Part shown: in pieces, positions 16,047 to 24,794 of the stretch | How positions within the stretch are numbered: the stretch's first letter is position 1 | Layout of the letters: every line of letters begins with the position of its first letter | Origin: a virus | Direction: 5' to 3' (one strand) | DNA: 50,845 nucleotides | Virus record (IMG/VR): IMGVR_UViG_3300035034_001062 | Coordinates: 1-50,845 of that record | Translations under genes and position numbers: made by a program | The notes under the pieces: model-generated | Databases searched by the model: none | Seen by the model: the letters and a program-made list of their open reading frames with translations, nothing else | Told to the model about the DNA's origin: nothing

Positions 16047-16442
16047 TTATTTTTCCTTTATTATATCTTTGAATTTATCATAATCTAATATGTAATCATC
16101 TATATCATACACAGTTGAACACACTACTAAAATTTCAGAATTATTAGATAAAAATTCTTGTGAATCCCAAACCATTTCTGGAACCATTATTGCTTCATGT
16201 TTAACTAATTTAATTATTTCTTTACTATCTATATAGTCTAGTATAACATTTACAGCACCATTGATACATATTATAAATTGTCTAGTTTTATAATGTGCAT
16301 GATTACCACGAATTGAATTTATTGGAACGTTATTGACTACAAATAATCTTTTGGGTTCGAAACCTATATTACTAAACTCTAGTGGTAATAGTGAACCTCT
16401 ATCGTCTTCGAATGATTTAATATTTATTACTTTCGATTTCAT
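16047..16442 (-). CDS. Cupin sugar 3,4-ketoisomerase (FdtA/WxcM type)
   Basis: This single-domain cupin has the FdtA family signature RGNHAHYK (45-52, His48 and His50 in the active site), preceded by FEDDRGSLLPLE and followed by QFIICINGAVNVILD and the late cupin strand EILVVCSTVYD. These enzymes move the keto group of a nucleotide-4-keto-6-deoxyhexose from C4 to C3. I chose the ATG at 16442 (131 residues). The upstream ATG at 16481 adds 13 residues absent from the family and overlaps the aminotransferase gene more. With the next two genes upstream it forms a dehydratase-aminotransferase-isomerase set. Confidence 0.85.
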   Translation of the reverse strand: MKSKVINIKSFEDDRGSLLPLEFSNIGFEPKRLFVVNNVPINSIRGNHAHYKTRQFIICINGAVNVILDYIDSKEIIKLVKHEAIMVPEMVWDSQEFLSNNSEILVVCSTVYDIDDYILDYDKFKDIIKEK

Positions 16443-17355
16443 TATACATATGTATTTGTTTAATAATATGTGATATTTCATTAATAGTCAATCCTTCATT
16501 AAAAGGAATTGATACTGTGGTTAAACTTTTAACTTCCGTTAATGGACAATTACTTCCATCAATCTTATATACATCATGTAAATGTGTTGCATCATAATGT
16601 ACACCACAACTAATACCCACATCTTTCATTTTACTTATAAATAAGGGTCTATCTTTAACATCTATTCTGTATAGATGATTACTAGTATTATCTAAATTAA
16701 ATGCTTCATTATAATAATTTCTAACTATTTTTAATGACGATAATTTATCTTTATACTTTGAAAAGTTTCTTAATGCTATATCAGCTTGCATACTATTCAT
16801 ATACATTTTATATCCAGCAAATTTTATTGTCCTTTCCCAGTTGTTATTGGAATAAGTCATACCATTTAATGCTAATTCTTTTAGTTTATTAATTTTTTCT
16901 AAATCATTTGAAACTATCATACCACCGTCACAACTTCCAACTGGTTTTGTTGGGTAAAAACTAAAAACCATTAAATCACCATCATTACATTCATTTATAA
17001 ATTGGTTATGTTCTAGTTTTTGTGCTGAATCGATGATTTTATAATCACCAAAGTCATGTAAGATATAAGAATCCCCAACCCAATCAACATCATCTCTAAA
17101 AATATATTTATTTCCAGATGTTAAAATAGCATTAGGGACCACTGGTGGTATCATACTTGGAATAGTTACTGTAATGTCTTTATCTAATAACGCTAAAAAA
17201 ATAGCACTAGTGGCACTATTAAATGTCACAGCGTATTTAGCACCCACATAATTGGCTATGGTATTTTCTAAATCAACAACTACATCACCATGTAATAGGT
17301 TTGTATGATTTGAAGTATCAATTATGTGTGACGGTATATGGAATAAGTTAATCAT
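16417..17355 (-). CDS. DegT/DnrJ/EryC1-type sugar aminotransferase
   Basis: This 312-residue PLP enzyme has NSATSA (46-51, phosphate binding), IIDSAQ (107-112, cofactor-ring aspartate Asp109), and FYPTKPVGSCDGG (133-145) with the Schiff-base lysine Lys137, then a conserved NYYNEAF segment. It would transfer an amino group to a keto-sugar nucleotide. It is shorter than typical members (about 370), mainly in the N-terminal part and the acceptor region. It overlaps the ketoisomerase gene by 26 bases and the dehydratase gene by 8. With a cupin 3,4-ketoisomerase next door, a 3-amino sugar product is the simplest reading. Confidence 0.9.
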   Translation of the reverse strand: MINLFHIPSHIIDTSNHTNLLHGDVVVDLENTIANYVGAKYAVTFNSATSAIFLALLDKDITVTIPSMIPPVVPNAILTSGNKYIFRDDVDWVGDSYILHDFGDYKIIDSAQKLEHNQFINECNDGDLMVFSFYPTKPVGSCDGGMIVSNDLEKINKLKELALNGMTYSNNNWERTIKFAGYKMYMNSMQADIALRNFSKYKDKLSSLKIVRNYYNEAFNLDNTSNHLYRIDVKDRPLFISKMKDVGISCGVHYDATHLHDVYKIDGSNCPLTEVKSLTTVSIPFNEGLTINEISHIIKQIHMYNEIESNKY

Positions 17356-18304
17356 TTTTGTTAATTTTACTAATTAGATTATCTATAACGTTATACACAT
17401 TATTTTTAGGTAACCACTTTAATTTTCTACCTAAAGTATCGTTAGATAATTTACTAATCTTTATGTCATTAGGTCTCTTAAGGTTATCATTAATTATTAA
17501 ATGTTCTTTATAATTTAACTCATATTTATTAAACACATAATCAACAAATTCTTCTAAACTTATTGACATACCAGTTGATATTATCATATCTTCTGGTTTT
17601 TCTTGTTGTAACATTAGGTGCATACCTTTTACATATTCTTCTGCACAGCCCCAATCTCGCATAATACTAATATCTCCTAATTCTAATATTTGTTCTAATC
17701 CCTTACTGATATTTTTAGCACTATTAACTATTTTCATAGTAACAAACCTTTTATTTCTTAGAAAGGATTCGTGATTACTTAAAATACCCGAACAAGTATA
17801 TATCCCGTATGTGTCTCTATAATTTGATGTTAACCAGTATGCTGATGTTTTTGCAACAGCATAAGGTGAAATTGGGTTAAATGGTGAATGTTCGTTTAAT
17901 ACAATGTCAGACCCACCATAACATTCAGAAGAACTAGGGTTAAATATTTTACAATTAAAGTCTAAATATTTTACAGATTCTAAAATATTTAAACAACCAT
18001 TAACTATACTTTCAAATGTTTCAAACGGTTGTAAATAAGAATAACCTACGGAGGTTTGACCAGCTAAATTATATATCTCATCTGGTTTTACCATACTAAT
18101 TACTTTAAGTACACTTCTAAAATCATTAAGTACCATGGTATATATTTTAACATCACTAAAAACACCCAATTGTTTTAAACCATTAAAATTAGTTATTTCG
18201 TGGTCTCTAGATGTACCGTATACCTCGTAACCATTATCTAATAGGTGTTTTGATAATAATGAACCATCTTGACCCGATATACCTATTATTAATGCTCTCT
18301 TCAT
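17348..18304 (-). CDS. gmd: GDP-mannose 4,6-dehydratase-like SDR
   Basis: This 318-residue extended SDR has the NAD(P) motif GISGQDG (8-14), the substrate signature NPSSSECYG (122-130), the catalytic Tyr148-xxx-Lys152 in SPYAVAK, and GILSNHESFLRNKRFVTMKI (173-192), a hallmark of GDP-mannose 4,6-dehydratase. It would make GDP-4-keto-6-deoxymannose from GDP-mannose. The length is slightly below typical (about 345-370). It overlaps the aminotransferase gene by 8 bases and its start overlaps the preceding glycosyltransferase stop by one base. Assignment to GDP-mannose rather than dTDP-glucose rests on the FVT and SNHE motif. Confidence 0.88.
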   Translation of the reverse strand: MKRALIIGISGQDGSLLSKHLLDNGYEVYGTSRDHEITNFNGLKQLGVFSDVKIYTMVLNDFRSVLKVISMVKPDEIYNLAGQTSVGYSYLQPFETFESIVNGCLNILESVKYLDFNCKIFNPSSSECYGGSDIVLNEHSPFNPISPYAVAKTSAYWLTSNYRDTYGIYTCSGILSNHESFLRNKRFVTMKIVNSAKNISKGLEQILELGDISIMRDWGCAEEYVKGMHLMLQQEKPEDMIISTGMSISLEEFVDYVFNKYELNYKEHLIINDNLKRPNDIKISKLSNDTLGRKLKWLPKNNVYNVIDNLISKINKND

Positions 18305-19236
18305 TATATTATAAATTTATCTTTTAATTTTAATTTCATTTTATTCTGCAATAAATTAAATTTACTACCTTCTTCTATATTATCATTTTTGTGTGATGAG
18401 TTATGCCAATGCCAAGAAAATGCGTTTTCGAATAATGAATCACTATATTCGTTTTTAATAAACCAACCACTTTCTGTTTTGGTACCAATACCAGCCGAAT
18501 CATATATTTTATTTTCACCATCCCAAATGGTATTCATTTGCCATTCAGTATTAAAAAATGTAGATGGGAATACAGTAAATCGTCTTATACGATATACCTT
18601 TGCCAATAGAACATGGTCTAAAACCGTGCTATCTGGAACTATTTTGGTTTTAACCATTTCCTCTAAACATAGTTTAGCGTGTTCACTTTCTTTTTTTAAA
18701 TTCATTATTGCCGCACATGGTCCAAAATTATAAAAATCAGTTTCTGAACCCCACATATAGGCCCATTCTTGGTCTAAAATAGGTTTAAAATTTCTTAATA
18801 AAACCATGTCCATATCTAACCAAATACCACCATAGTTGTGTGTAACTAAGAATCTTAATATACCACTTTTCATGTAGTGTTTGGTATCGTTGGCGTTTTC
18901 TAACTCTCCATTACCTTCAAGGATAGTACCTTTAGATTCATCATTAAAGTTATAAACTCGCATATCAATCAAATGTTTATAAGGTTTGATTAAATCAGTA
19001 TCTGTTATATCATAATCAGACCATAAAATCAATCTAGTTTTTTCTAAATCTTGAGTCGCTAAATAAGATTCTATACATAATAACTCTTTTTCTGTTTTTA
19101 TTTCAGAATAAACATGAAAATAAGTTATTTCTTTAGGGTATTCATGTTTCGTATCATCTATATTAGATAAAAACTCCAATCCTTTTTTATAATCTTGGAA
19201 TAATTCTAAATTATTCTCAATTGTAATATCTATCAT
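18304..19236 (-). CDS. Glycosyltransferase with DXD motif (GT32-like)
   Basis: This 310-residue protein has features of GT32/TcdA-like capsular glycosyltransferases: TRLILWSDYDI, a MKSGILRFLVTHNYGGIWLD stretch leading into the DMD metal site, VLLRNF, and a later HWHNSSHK near the end. Such GT-A enzymes usually transfer hexoses to glycans or proteins. The gene stop overlaps the dehydratase start by one base, so donor synthesis and transfer are directly linked here. Upstream is a 70-base AT-rich gap with a hairpin and a late-like box. Donor specificity cannot be told. Confidence 0.83.
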   Translation of the reverse strand: MIDITIENNLELFQDYKKGLEFLSNIDDTKHEYPKEITYFHVYSEIKTEKELLCIESYLATQDLEKTRLILWSDYDITDTDLIKPYKHLIDMRVYNFNDESKGTILEGNGELENANDTKHYMKSGILRFLVTHNYGGIWLDMDMVLLRNFKPILDQEWAYMWGSETDFYNFGPCAAIMNLKKESEHAKLCLEEMVKTKIVPDSTVLDHVLLAKVYRIRRFTVFPSTFFNTEWQMNTIWDGENKIYDSAGIGTKTESGWFIKNEYSDSLFENAFSWHWHNSSHKNDNIEEGSKFNLLQNKMKLKLKDKFII

Positions 19237-19272
19237 TTTAATTTATTATTATATTATTATTATTTACTAATA

Positions 19273-19301
19273 TACCTTAAATATTATTAATAATAAAGGT
19301 T
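19273..19301. repeat. Inverted repeat next to a late-like box
   Basis: In the gap before the GT32-like gene an ACCTT / AAGGT pair encloses the palindrome ATTATTAATAAT. On the minus strand it runs into AAGGTATATTAGTAAA, which resembles the AAGG-type late box for the gene starting at 19236. It may be a weak terminator or part of the promoter. Confidence 0.35.
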
Positions 19302-19306
19302 AATTA

Positions 19307-20077
19307 TTATTTAAGTTCAATATAACATATCCAAGTATAATCTTTTTTTTCTTCGAAAAATAAAGAATATTTATCTTCATCTTTAATTGAAAGTAATGGT
19401 TCTGGTGTAGGGTATTCATCGTCCCATTTATCACCCCATCTAGTTATATCACCTTTAAAAAGTGGTGGCATTTCTTGATAAATTGAAACGTTATTGTTAA
19501 AGTAATCTAAATCACCATCATTTTTATCATACCATGTTTTAGAACCAGCATTATCAATAACATATTTACAATTAGCAAGTATTTTTTTTGGTGTATAACA
19601 ATCACCTTGTTGATAAGGGTAGTTATCTTCAGTCATAATTTTTTTAAAACCAAGACTATGAGCATGTTTTAATCTTTCAAAGAAATTTTGGTGGTCATCG
19701 AAGAAAATCATAGTATCATCTTTAGGAAGATGTGACCAATCAGTTTTTAGAAAGTCTTCAGTTTGATAAGTTGAATTTGGACTAGTATAAACTCTAAATC
19801 TAGGTTCTGGGTCAATGGAAATTATTTTAGTATTTGGACTAGCTTTCTCAAAAAACCAAGTACCTAGACCTTTCCATACACCACTTTCAATTAAATATTT
19901 TGGTTTAAGTTGTCTAACAACAAACCAAGCTGGAAACATATGGGGAGATTTCATTCCACCATTATTATCTGTGATTGGTCTTGATTCATATAGAATTTTA
20001 AATTCCTCAATTGCAAGGTTTAATTCATCTCTACTCCATTTTTCTAAAAATTCTACACTCTTTTGTTCTTTTTCCAT
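19307..20077 (-). CDS. Methyltransferase-like protein (TylF/CmcI-type fold), possible
   Basis: This 256-residue protein has a Rossmann-type centre: PKYLIESGVWKGLGTWFFEK (about 59-78, glycine loop), KIISIDPEPRF (acidic end of strand 2), DDTMIFFDDHQNFFERLKHA (strand 4 with acidic motif), then GFKKIMTEDNY. This order fits class I SAM-dependent methyltransferases of the TylF/CmcI type, but the glycine loop is atypical. The tryptophan-rich C-terminus (about 185-256) is not recognised. It lies two bases after the second methyltransferase gene within the sugar cluster, so sugar or lipid modification is plausible. Confidence 0.6.
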   Translation of the reverse strand: MEKEQKSVEFLEKWSRDELNLAIEEFKILYESRPITDNNGGMKSPHMFPAWFVVRQLKPKYLIESGVWKGLGTWFFEKASPNTKIISIDPEPRFRVYTSPNSTYQTEDFLKTDWSHLPKDDTMIFFDDHQNFFERLKHAHSLGFKKIMTEDNYPYQQGDCYTPKKILANCKYVIDNAGSKTWYDKNDGDLDYFNNNVSIYQEMPPLFKGDITRWGDKWDDEYPTPEPLLSIKDEDKYSLFFEEKKDYTWICYIELK

Positions 20078-20079
20078 AA

Positions 20080-20679
20080 TTATTTTTTATTTAAATAAAA
20101 GTTATTTTCAATATTCGAAATATGATAACCATATTTCTCACATAAATTTAAAAAGTTTTGTTTATTATGATAATAAGCATATGTAGTTATTTCATCATAT
20201 GCTACATAAGTTTCATAATAACTTTTCTTCTCAGTTATTTTCATCCTAGCAATCAACACACTTTTTGGTGAGATGGATAAGATATGTTCTAACGCTTCAT
20301 CACCATTCGGTAATACATCTAATAAAGCACCTAAATGCAATAAATCAAAATCAGATATATACTCTTTAGTTAGTGATTTATAATCCATTACATCAAAGTT
20401 TTTATCACCCCACGTTTTTTTAGCTAATATAATAGCGTTATCAGAATAATCAAGTCCAAAATATTTCATATCTTTAAAATTATAACGACATAATTCAAAT
20501 ATTGCACCGCAACCACAACCAATATCTAAGATACTGTTTGGTTTGTTTGTGTTCAATAATTTAATAAATGATATCCAATGTGGTGGATATTTATCAATTG
20601 ATGATAATTCTAATAAATTTAACGCTAACTGTTTTGTAAAAACATTACTATTTTTCCAAGATTCATTTACATTGCTCAT
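20080..20679 (-). CDS. Class I SAM-dependent methyltransferase
   Basis: This 199-residue protein has motif I ILDIGCGCGAIFELC (about 50-64), motif II KYFGLDYSDNAIILAKK (acidic Asp binding the ribose), FDVMDY, and FDLLHLGALLDVLPNGDEAL (motif IV/post-I). It resembles small methyltransferases that modify sugars or small molecules. It overlaps the upstream glycosyltransferase gene by 17 bases and is two bases from the next methyltransferase-like gene. A likely role is to methylate a sugar made or transferred by the cluster; the substrate is not visible. Confidence 0.85.
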   Translation of the reverse strand: MSNVNESWKNSNVFTKQLALNLLELSSIDKYPPHWISFIKLLNTNKPNSILDIGCGCGAIFELCRYNFKDMKYFGLDYSDNAIILAKKTWGDKNFDVMDYKSLTKEYISDFDLLHLGALLDVLPNGDEALEHILSISPKSVLIARMKITEKKSYYETYVAYDEITTYAYYHNKQNFLNLCEKYGYHISNIENNFYLNKK

Positions 20680-21478
20680 ATACCATATTTATTAATACTT
20701 TCGCCCCACCTTGAAAGTGGAGAGAATTAAATTTTATTTCTTTTTGTAATCTGTTATTATAAACATATGCTAAACCATTTCGTATTTTATAGTTTTTATG
20801 ACCATTAATAAAATCAAACCCTTGGTCTGGAACATTTATGTTGTGGTCATATGTTGAATCGTTAATAATTTGCATCATCTCACCTACTTTACCAGGACCA
20901 CCACCACAATCAGAACAATAATGGAAAAATTCTAATAATGTCATATCACAAACACCACCACCTAAACCACAATCTTGTCTAACGTGAAAATGTGATGCTA
21001 TTTTCTTAAAATTGTAGGAATTTTTATCCTTATATGTATTCATTATTAACTTACATAGATTTCTTATTCCTTCTAATGTAATAAAAGAGGCAATCGCTGC
21101 TGTTCTATGTAATAGTGTCATATCATACTGATTAAATTTTATCCATTCTTCATTAACATCAACAAATAACATTACATCAGAATCTGTATAAAAAATTACA
21201 TCTAAAGAGTTTTTCTCCATATAATTTTTTAATATAAACCATCGTTGATAGCAGAATATCTCATAATCAACTGGTGTTGTATTTAAATGAACATAATTTT
21301 CTCTAAACTCATCACATTCGTTAAAATTATCACTAATTGATTCAAATTTAAACGTTGATGACTCTACTGGTGGTTTAGTATCACCAATAAGAATAACTTC
21401 ATTATTTTTATTTGCTTGTTTTAATGTACATCCTAAATAATCTTGATATCCTTTGTGTATAAAAACTACTGGTATCAT
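20663..21478 (-). CDS. Glycosyltransferase-like protein, GT-A fold
   Basis: This 271-residue protein has an N-terminal nucleotide-binding region (VVFIHKGYQDYLGCTLKQA, then NEVILIGDT) and a metal motif DSD in DVIFYTDSDVMLF (about 93-105). It has a cysteine- and glycine-rich loop near 178-196 (CSDCGGGPGKVG) and ends with a FHFQGG-like motif. The layout fits GT-A transferases of phage and capsule clusters. It overlaps both neighbours (4 and 17 bases), showing tight coupling. Substrate unknown. Confidence 0.75.
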   Translation of the reverse strand: MIPVVFIHKGYQDYLGCTLKQANKNNEVILIGDTKPPVESSTFKFESISDNFNECDEFRENYVHLNTTPVDYEIFCYQRWFILKNYMEKNSLDVIFYTDSDVMLFVDVNEEWIKFNQYDMTLLHRTAAIASFITLEGIRNLCKLIMNTYKDKNSYNFKKIASHFHVRQDCGLGGGVCDMTLLEFFHYCSDCGGGPGKVGEMMQIINDSTYDHNINVPDQGFDFINGHKNYKIRNGLAYVYNNRLQKEIKFNSLHFQGGAKVLINMVYEQCK

Positions 21479-22401
21479 ATTAAAGTTTTATAAATTTTTT
21501 CTTGAACACCTTTTAATGTAAACATTAATCTAGCATTTCTTATATTTGTTAACATTTCCTCTTGATTTACAGAATTAAGAAGTGTTATAATAAATTCACC
21601 ATCAGATGCTTTATCTTCTGGTATTCTAATAATTATTTTACTATAATCTATATCATTTTCGTATGGTAATATAACATTATCAGCAAATAATACTGGTATT
21701 GTATTAAGATGAAATGCTTCAAAAAATCTGTAAGAAGATAGACCTAAACCTTTAGGGCACAAGGTAAATAATGATGAACTAAGTGTTTTTCTATATTCAC
21801 TAAATTCTATTTTTTCTGATATTAAAATATTTGAATTGTCACCAAGAGATGTTTTTAAATTACGTCTAATATTATTATTGAATGCACAAACTAAATTAGC
21901 TAGATATTTTTTATTTTCATTTAATGGTCTATCATCTATCGTCCAGAATGGTAGTAATATATATCTATCATGTTTTTTATCTGTATTGAAATTTAACACA
22001 TATAAGTTTTCATATTCATCAATGAAGTTAAACACATTACTAGCATTAGTATCATGATTCCAAGTTACGATTACTTTATTATTTATATATTTTTTACAAT
22101 AATAATCACATACCATTTTAATATTTTCTCTTTGACCCCAGAATTCTAACAGTTCTAAGTAAAATCCAACAACAACTATTGTATCTGAATCTATATCATC
22201 TACTATATCAAATAAATCGAAGTTTTTATTTTCAGTATCATTACTTCTAACGTTTTCACAGAAAATATCAAAATTATCTAATATATCTTGTCTACCACCA
22301 TTTAAGTATTCTGATATATGAGCATCATTTGCTGTTATTTTAACATCATTAAATACTTGTTTATAATTTATTATATGTGTTTTAAGTTTATTTTTAACCA
22401 T
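21475..22401 (-). CDS. Exostosin-like glycosyltransferase (GT47-type)
   Basis: This 308-residue protein has the exostosin pattern in its C-terminal half: SLFTLCPKGLGLSSYRFFEA, then FHLNTIPVLFADNVILPYEN and IIIRIPED. The N-terminal half has the expected first Rossmann-like region (IVVVGFYLELLEFW, TWNHDTNASN). GT47-type enzymes in bacterial and phage clusters transfer sugars to polysaccharides. It overlaps the next gene by 4 bases and is one base from the previous one. No membrane anchor is present, so it acts in the cytoplasm. Substrate unknown. Confidence 0.8.
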   Translation of the reverse strand: MVKNKLKTHIINYKQVFNDVKITANDAHISEYLNGGRQDILDNFDIFCENVRSNDTENKNFDLFDIVDDIDSDTIVVVGFYLELLEFWGQRENIKMVCDYYCKKYINNKVIVTWNHDTNASNVFNFIDEYENLYVLNFNTDKKHDRYILLPFWTIDDRPLNENKKYLANLVCAFNNNIRRNLKTSLGDNSNILISEKIEFSEYRKTLSSSLFTLCPKGLGLSSYRFFEAFHLNTIPVLFADNVILPYENDIDYSKIIIRIPEDKASDGEFIITLLNSVNQEEMLTNIRNARLMFTLKGVQEKIYKTLI

Positions 22402-22402
22402 A

Positions 22403-23278
22403 TTATAAATATTTAGTTAGTTGTGTATTAAAATTATCTTTTAACATATACAAATCACGTTCTATAGATTCTGGATGAACCCATTTAAATGGTGCTGTTC
22501 TACAAGCACCTCGTATATTAGGTTTAAATTCATGAACACCATTCCATTCCTCTTCTATTTTGTCTCTTTCTCCAAGTACCCAAGGTAAATATATTTTATT
22601 AAAATAATCATCAATACAATTTTGTTTAGAGACACTATCTTTATAGTAGTTTACTTTTTTAAAAACTTGGTCTGGGAAAGTGTACGAATAATGATACATT
22701 TGAACACCTAATTTATCCCACAATGAATTACTATCTATGTGTTTTCTAACGATATTAGAACCAGATGGGTATTTTATTGTTGGTGGTCGATGTGTTTCCC
22801 AAGTAGAACCTTTAGTGTATCTAAATATACGTAAAAAATTATCACGATTTAACTCAAAACCAGTTAAATAATCATCAAAACCACCATAGAATGAACAACT
22901 TCTAACACCTACACTAGTAGGTTTCTCATCTTCTAGATATTTTACCATATTTTGAAGGTCGTTAGTTCTATATACTTCATCTGAATCTAGATTCCATATA
23001 TAATCTATATCATCATTTATATTTTCCATATATGCTTTACATTGGTCATCCTTTTCATTGAATTGGCCATGTACTATTTTAATCTTATTTTCTGGGTCTG
23101 GAAATTCATCAAGTATTTTATTTGTATTATCTAATGATGTTGTTCTACCTTGTTTTTGCCAGTATGAAACTGGACCTTCAGCAATTAGTATTTGTTCAGC
23201 AAATGGATATACTTGCTCCAAACATTGTTTAAGGACGTAATCACCTTCAAATACTATCATTCCAAATGCTATTTTCAT
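22403..23278 (-). CDS. Glycosyltransferase, GT-A (family 2-related)
   Basis: This 291-residue protein starts KIAFGMIVFEGDYVLKQCLE, followed by ILIAEGPVSYW, and has a DSD metal site in YIWNLDSDEVYRTNDL (about 95-110). Next come an acceptor-region RSCSFYGGFDDYLTGFELN and a MYHYSYTFPDQV stretch common in this type. It is compact with no transmembrane segment. A 4-base overlap with the upstream gene and a one-base gap downstream place it in the same operon. Donor and acceptor are unknown. Confidence 0.82.
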   Translation of the reverse strand: MKIAFGMIVFEGDYVLKQCLEQVYPFAEQILIAEGPVSYWQKQGRTTSLDNTNKILDEFPDPENKIKIVHGQFNEKDDQCKAYMENINDDIDYIWNLDSDEVYRTNDLQNMVKYLEDEKPTSVGVRSCSFYGGFDDYLTGFELNRDNFLRIFRYTKGSTWETHRPPTIKYPSGSNIVRKHIDSNSLWDKLGVQMYHYSYTFPDQVFKKVNYYKDSVSKQNCIDDYFNKIYLPWVLGERDKIEEEWNGVHEFKPNIRGACRTAPFKWVHPESIERDLYMLKDNFNTQLTKYL

Positions 23279-24135
23279 ATTTTTATTTTTTCTTTAATCT
23301 TAACTAATTCATAATGATATTCATCGTAAATAGCTTTTAATTCTTTATTGTTATTATATTCTGTTAGTGGGGTATAAATATGATGCATCGTTGATGGGAT
23401 ATAAGAATCTCCATTATCAACGAATTGTGAGAAATGAGTAAATACCAATTCTTGTTCTTCACCTTCAAATTTTATTTTATTATTACCTAATAATTCTAAC
23501 GTTTGCCAATGCCATGGGGCTCCATGACCTATATTTTTATCTATATATATTTGTTCTGGTGTACATACTGTTGTGAAATATTCTAAATACTTTTGGTCAC
23601 CACATGTGGCGTATTCTGGGTGTCTTTTATTCAACACTGAATTAGCCCACCAATCACATAATCCTTTACCAATATCTATATCTTTAAAGTGAACTATACC
23701 TACATTATATAACCCTTCTGGTCTAGTTGATGATAAAGGGAATTGTCTATGTCTAAACATACCAATCTCTCTATCACCTATCTCATTTAAAATCATATCA
23801 AAGCTTGTGTGAAGATATATATCTGAATCAATGTATGTAACTTCTTTAATGTCATTTATTAATAATTTACTTAAAAAATATGAAGCTAATGACCAACAAA
23901 AATATTTATATTCATTATCTCTTAAATTTTTAAGTTTTGGGTCATTATTTGTGAATGAATCAACATTATAAATAATTAAAGAATCACATTCATGTTTTTT
24001 AAGTTCAACATATGACTCGTTATCAATACATAGATAATGTAATACTATATCATCAGTGTGTCTAATTAATGATTCATATAGAACTAAACCTTTAGTAAGG
24101 TAATTTATATCCGATACAGTACAAACATGTTTCAT
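23275..24135 (-). CDS. Glycosyltransferase, GT8-like
   Basis: This 286-residue protein starts HVCTVSDINYLTKGLVLYES, a typical GT8-like opening, and has a DSD metal site in VTYIDSDIYLHTSFD (about 98-112). The later YNVGIVHFKD and CGDQKYLEYF stretches (about 142-185) match acceptor and donor loops. Such retaining transferases use UDP-sugars in most known cases. The gene overlaps both neighbours by 4 bases (ATGA type). Specificity is unknown. Confidence 0.85.
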   Translation of the reverse strand: MKHVCTVSDINYLTKGLVLYESLIRHTDDIVLHYLCIDNESYVELKKHECDSLIIYNVDSFTNNDPKLKNLRDNEYKYFCWSLASYFLSKLLINDIKEVTYIDSDIYLHTSFDMILNEIGDREIGMFRHRQFPLSSTRPEGLYNVGIVHFKDIDIGKGLCDWWANSVLNKRHPEYATCGDQKYLEYFTTVCTPEQIYIDKNIGHGAPWHWQTLELLGNNKIKFEGEEQELVFTHFSQFVDNGDSYIPSTMHHIYTPLTEYNNNKELKAIYDEYHYELVKIKEKIKI

Positions 24136-24791
24136 ATACCAAAATTAATAAGTTTTCTATTATTGTAAAGTGTCCTATCGTGGTTCTCATGCTTTGAGTT
24201 AAGTCCATGAATAGTATCTCTGTTTCCATGTCCCCAATCTGGATGTTCATGTTTAATTATTACGTTGTTAATATAAGTTTGTTTTTTCAACATATTGGCA
24301 ACATCCATAAATTCGTTATCGCACCAAACTGAAATATATTCTGGATTATAAATATAGTTAAACCTATCGTAATATTTTTTACCTAAAATTGATAAAGTAT
24401 TTAATTTATTACCTTGGTAACCATCGTTAAACCACAATACACCATCTGTATCTGGATATAATTCTAACATTTTTCCTTTAATGATAGTATCGTAACCTTT
24501 AACTTGTGGAATCATATCATCGGAAGCTAATAATAGTATATCAAAATCAACACCTTCTAAATCTGCATTTACCGCAGCAATTTTTGATTTATTATCGGTG
24601 AAATTTAATGTAACAGTATCATACGCTGAAATAATTTCTTTTATCTCATCATTATTCATTGTTTCATCATCAATATCACAACTAACAATTATTCTAGTAT
24701 TTTTATCATCTAGTTTAGATATATACTTATTTAACACCGTTAAAAATTTATGTGGTCTATTCCTAGTTGGAAATTTAATTACTAAATTCAT
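24132..24791 (-). CDS. Small glycosyltransferase-like protein (family 2 type)
   Basis: This 219-residue protein starts NLVIKFPTRNRPHKFLTVLN, a family 2-like opening, then has RIIVSCDIDDETM and ILLLASDDMIPQVKGYD (metal-site equivalent about 90-100). It lacks the longer C-terminal part of full family 2 enzymes, so it may be a minimal transferase. It overlaps the GT8-like gene by 4 bases and starts 3 bases after the stop of the preceding unknown gene. The fold is likely; activity is not proven. Confidence 0.75.
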   Translation of the reverse strand: MNLVIKFPTRNRPHKFLTVLNKYISKLDDKNTRIIVSCDIDDETMNNDEIKEIISAYDTVTLNFTDNKSKIAAVNADLEGVDFDILLLASDDMIPQVKGYDTIIKGKMLELYPDTDGVLWFNDGYQGNKLNTLSILGKKYYDRFNYIYNPEYISVWCDNEFMDVANMLKKQTYINNVIIKHEHPDWGHGNRDTIHGLNSKHENHDRTLYNNRKLINFGI

Positions 24792-24794
24792 TTA

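Noticed and set aside
16443-16481. Longer start (ATG at 16481) for the ketoisomerase
   Set aside because: The added 13 residues lie inside the aminotransferase gene and do not fit the family start; ATG at 16442 gives the expected length.
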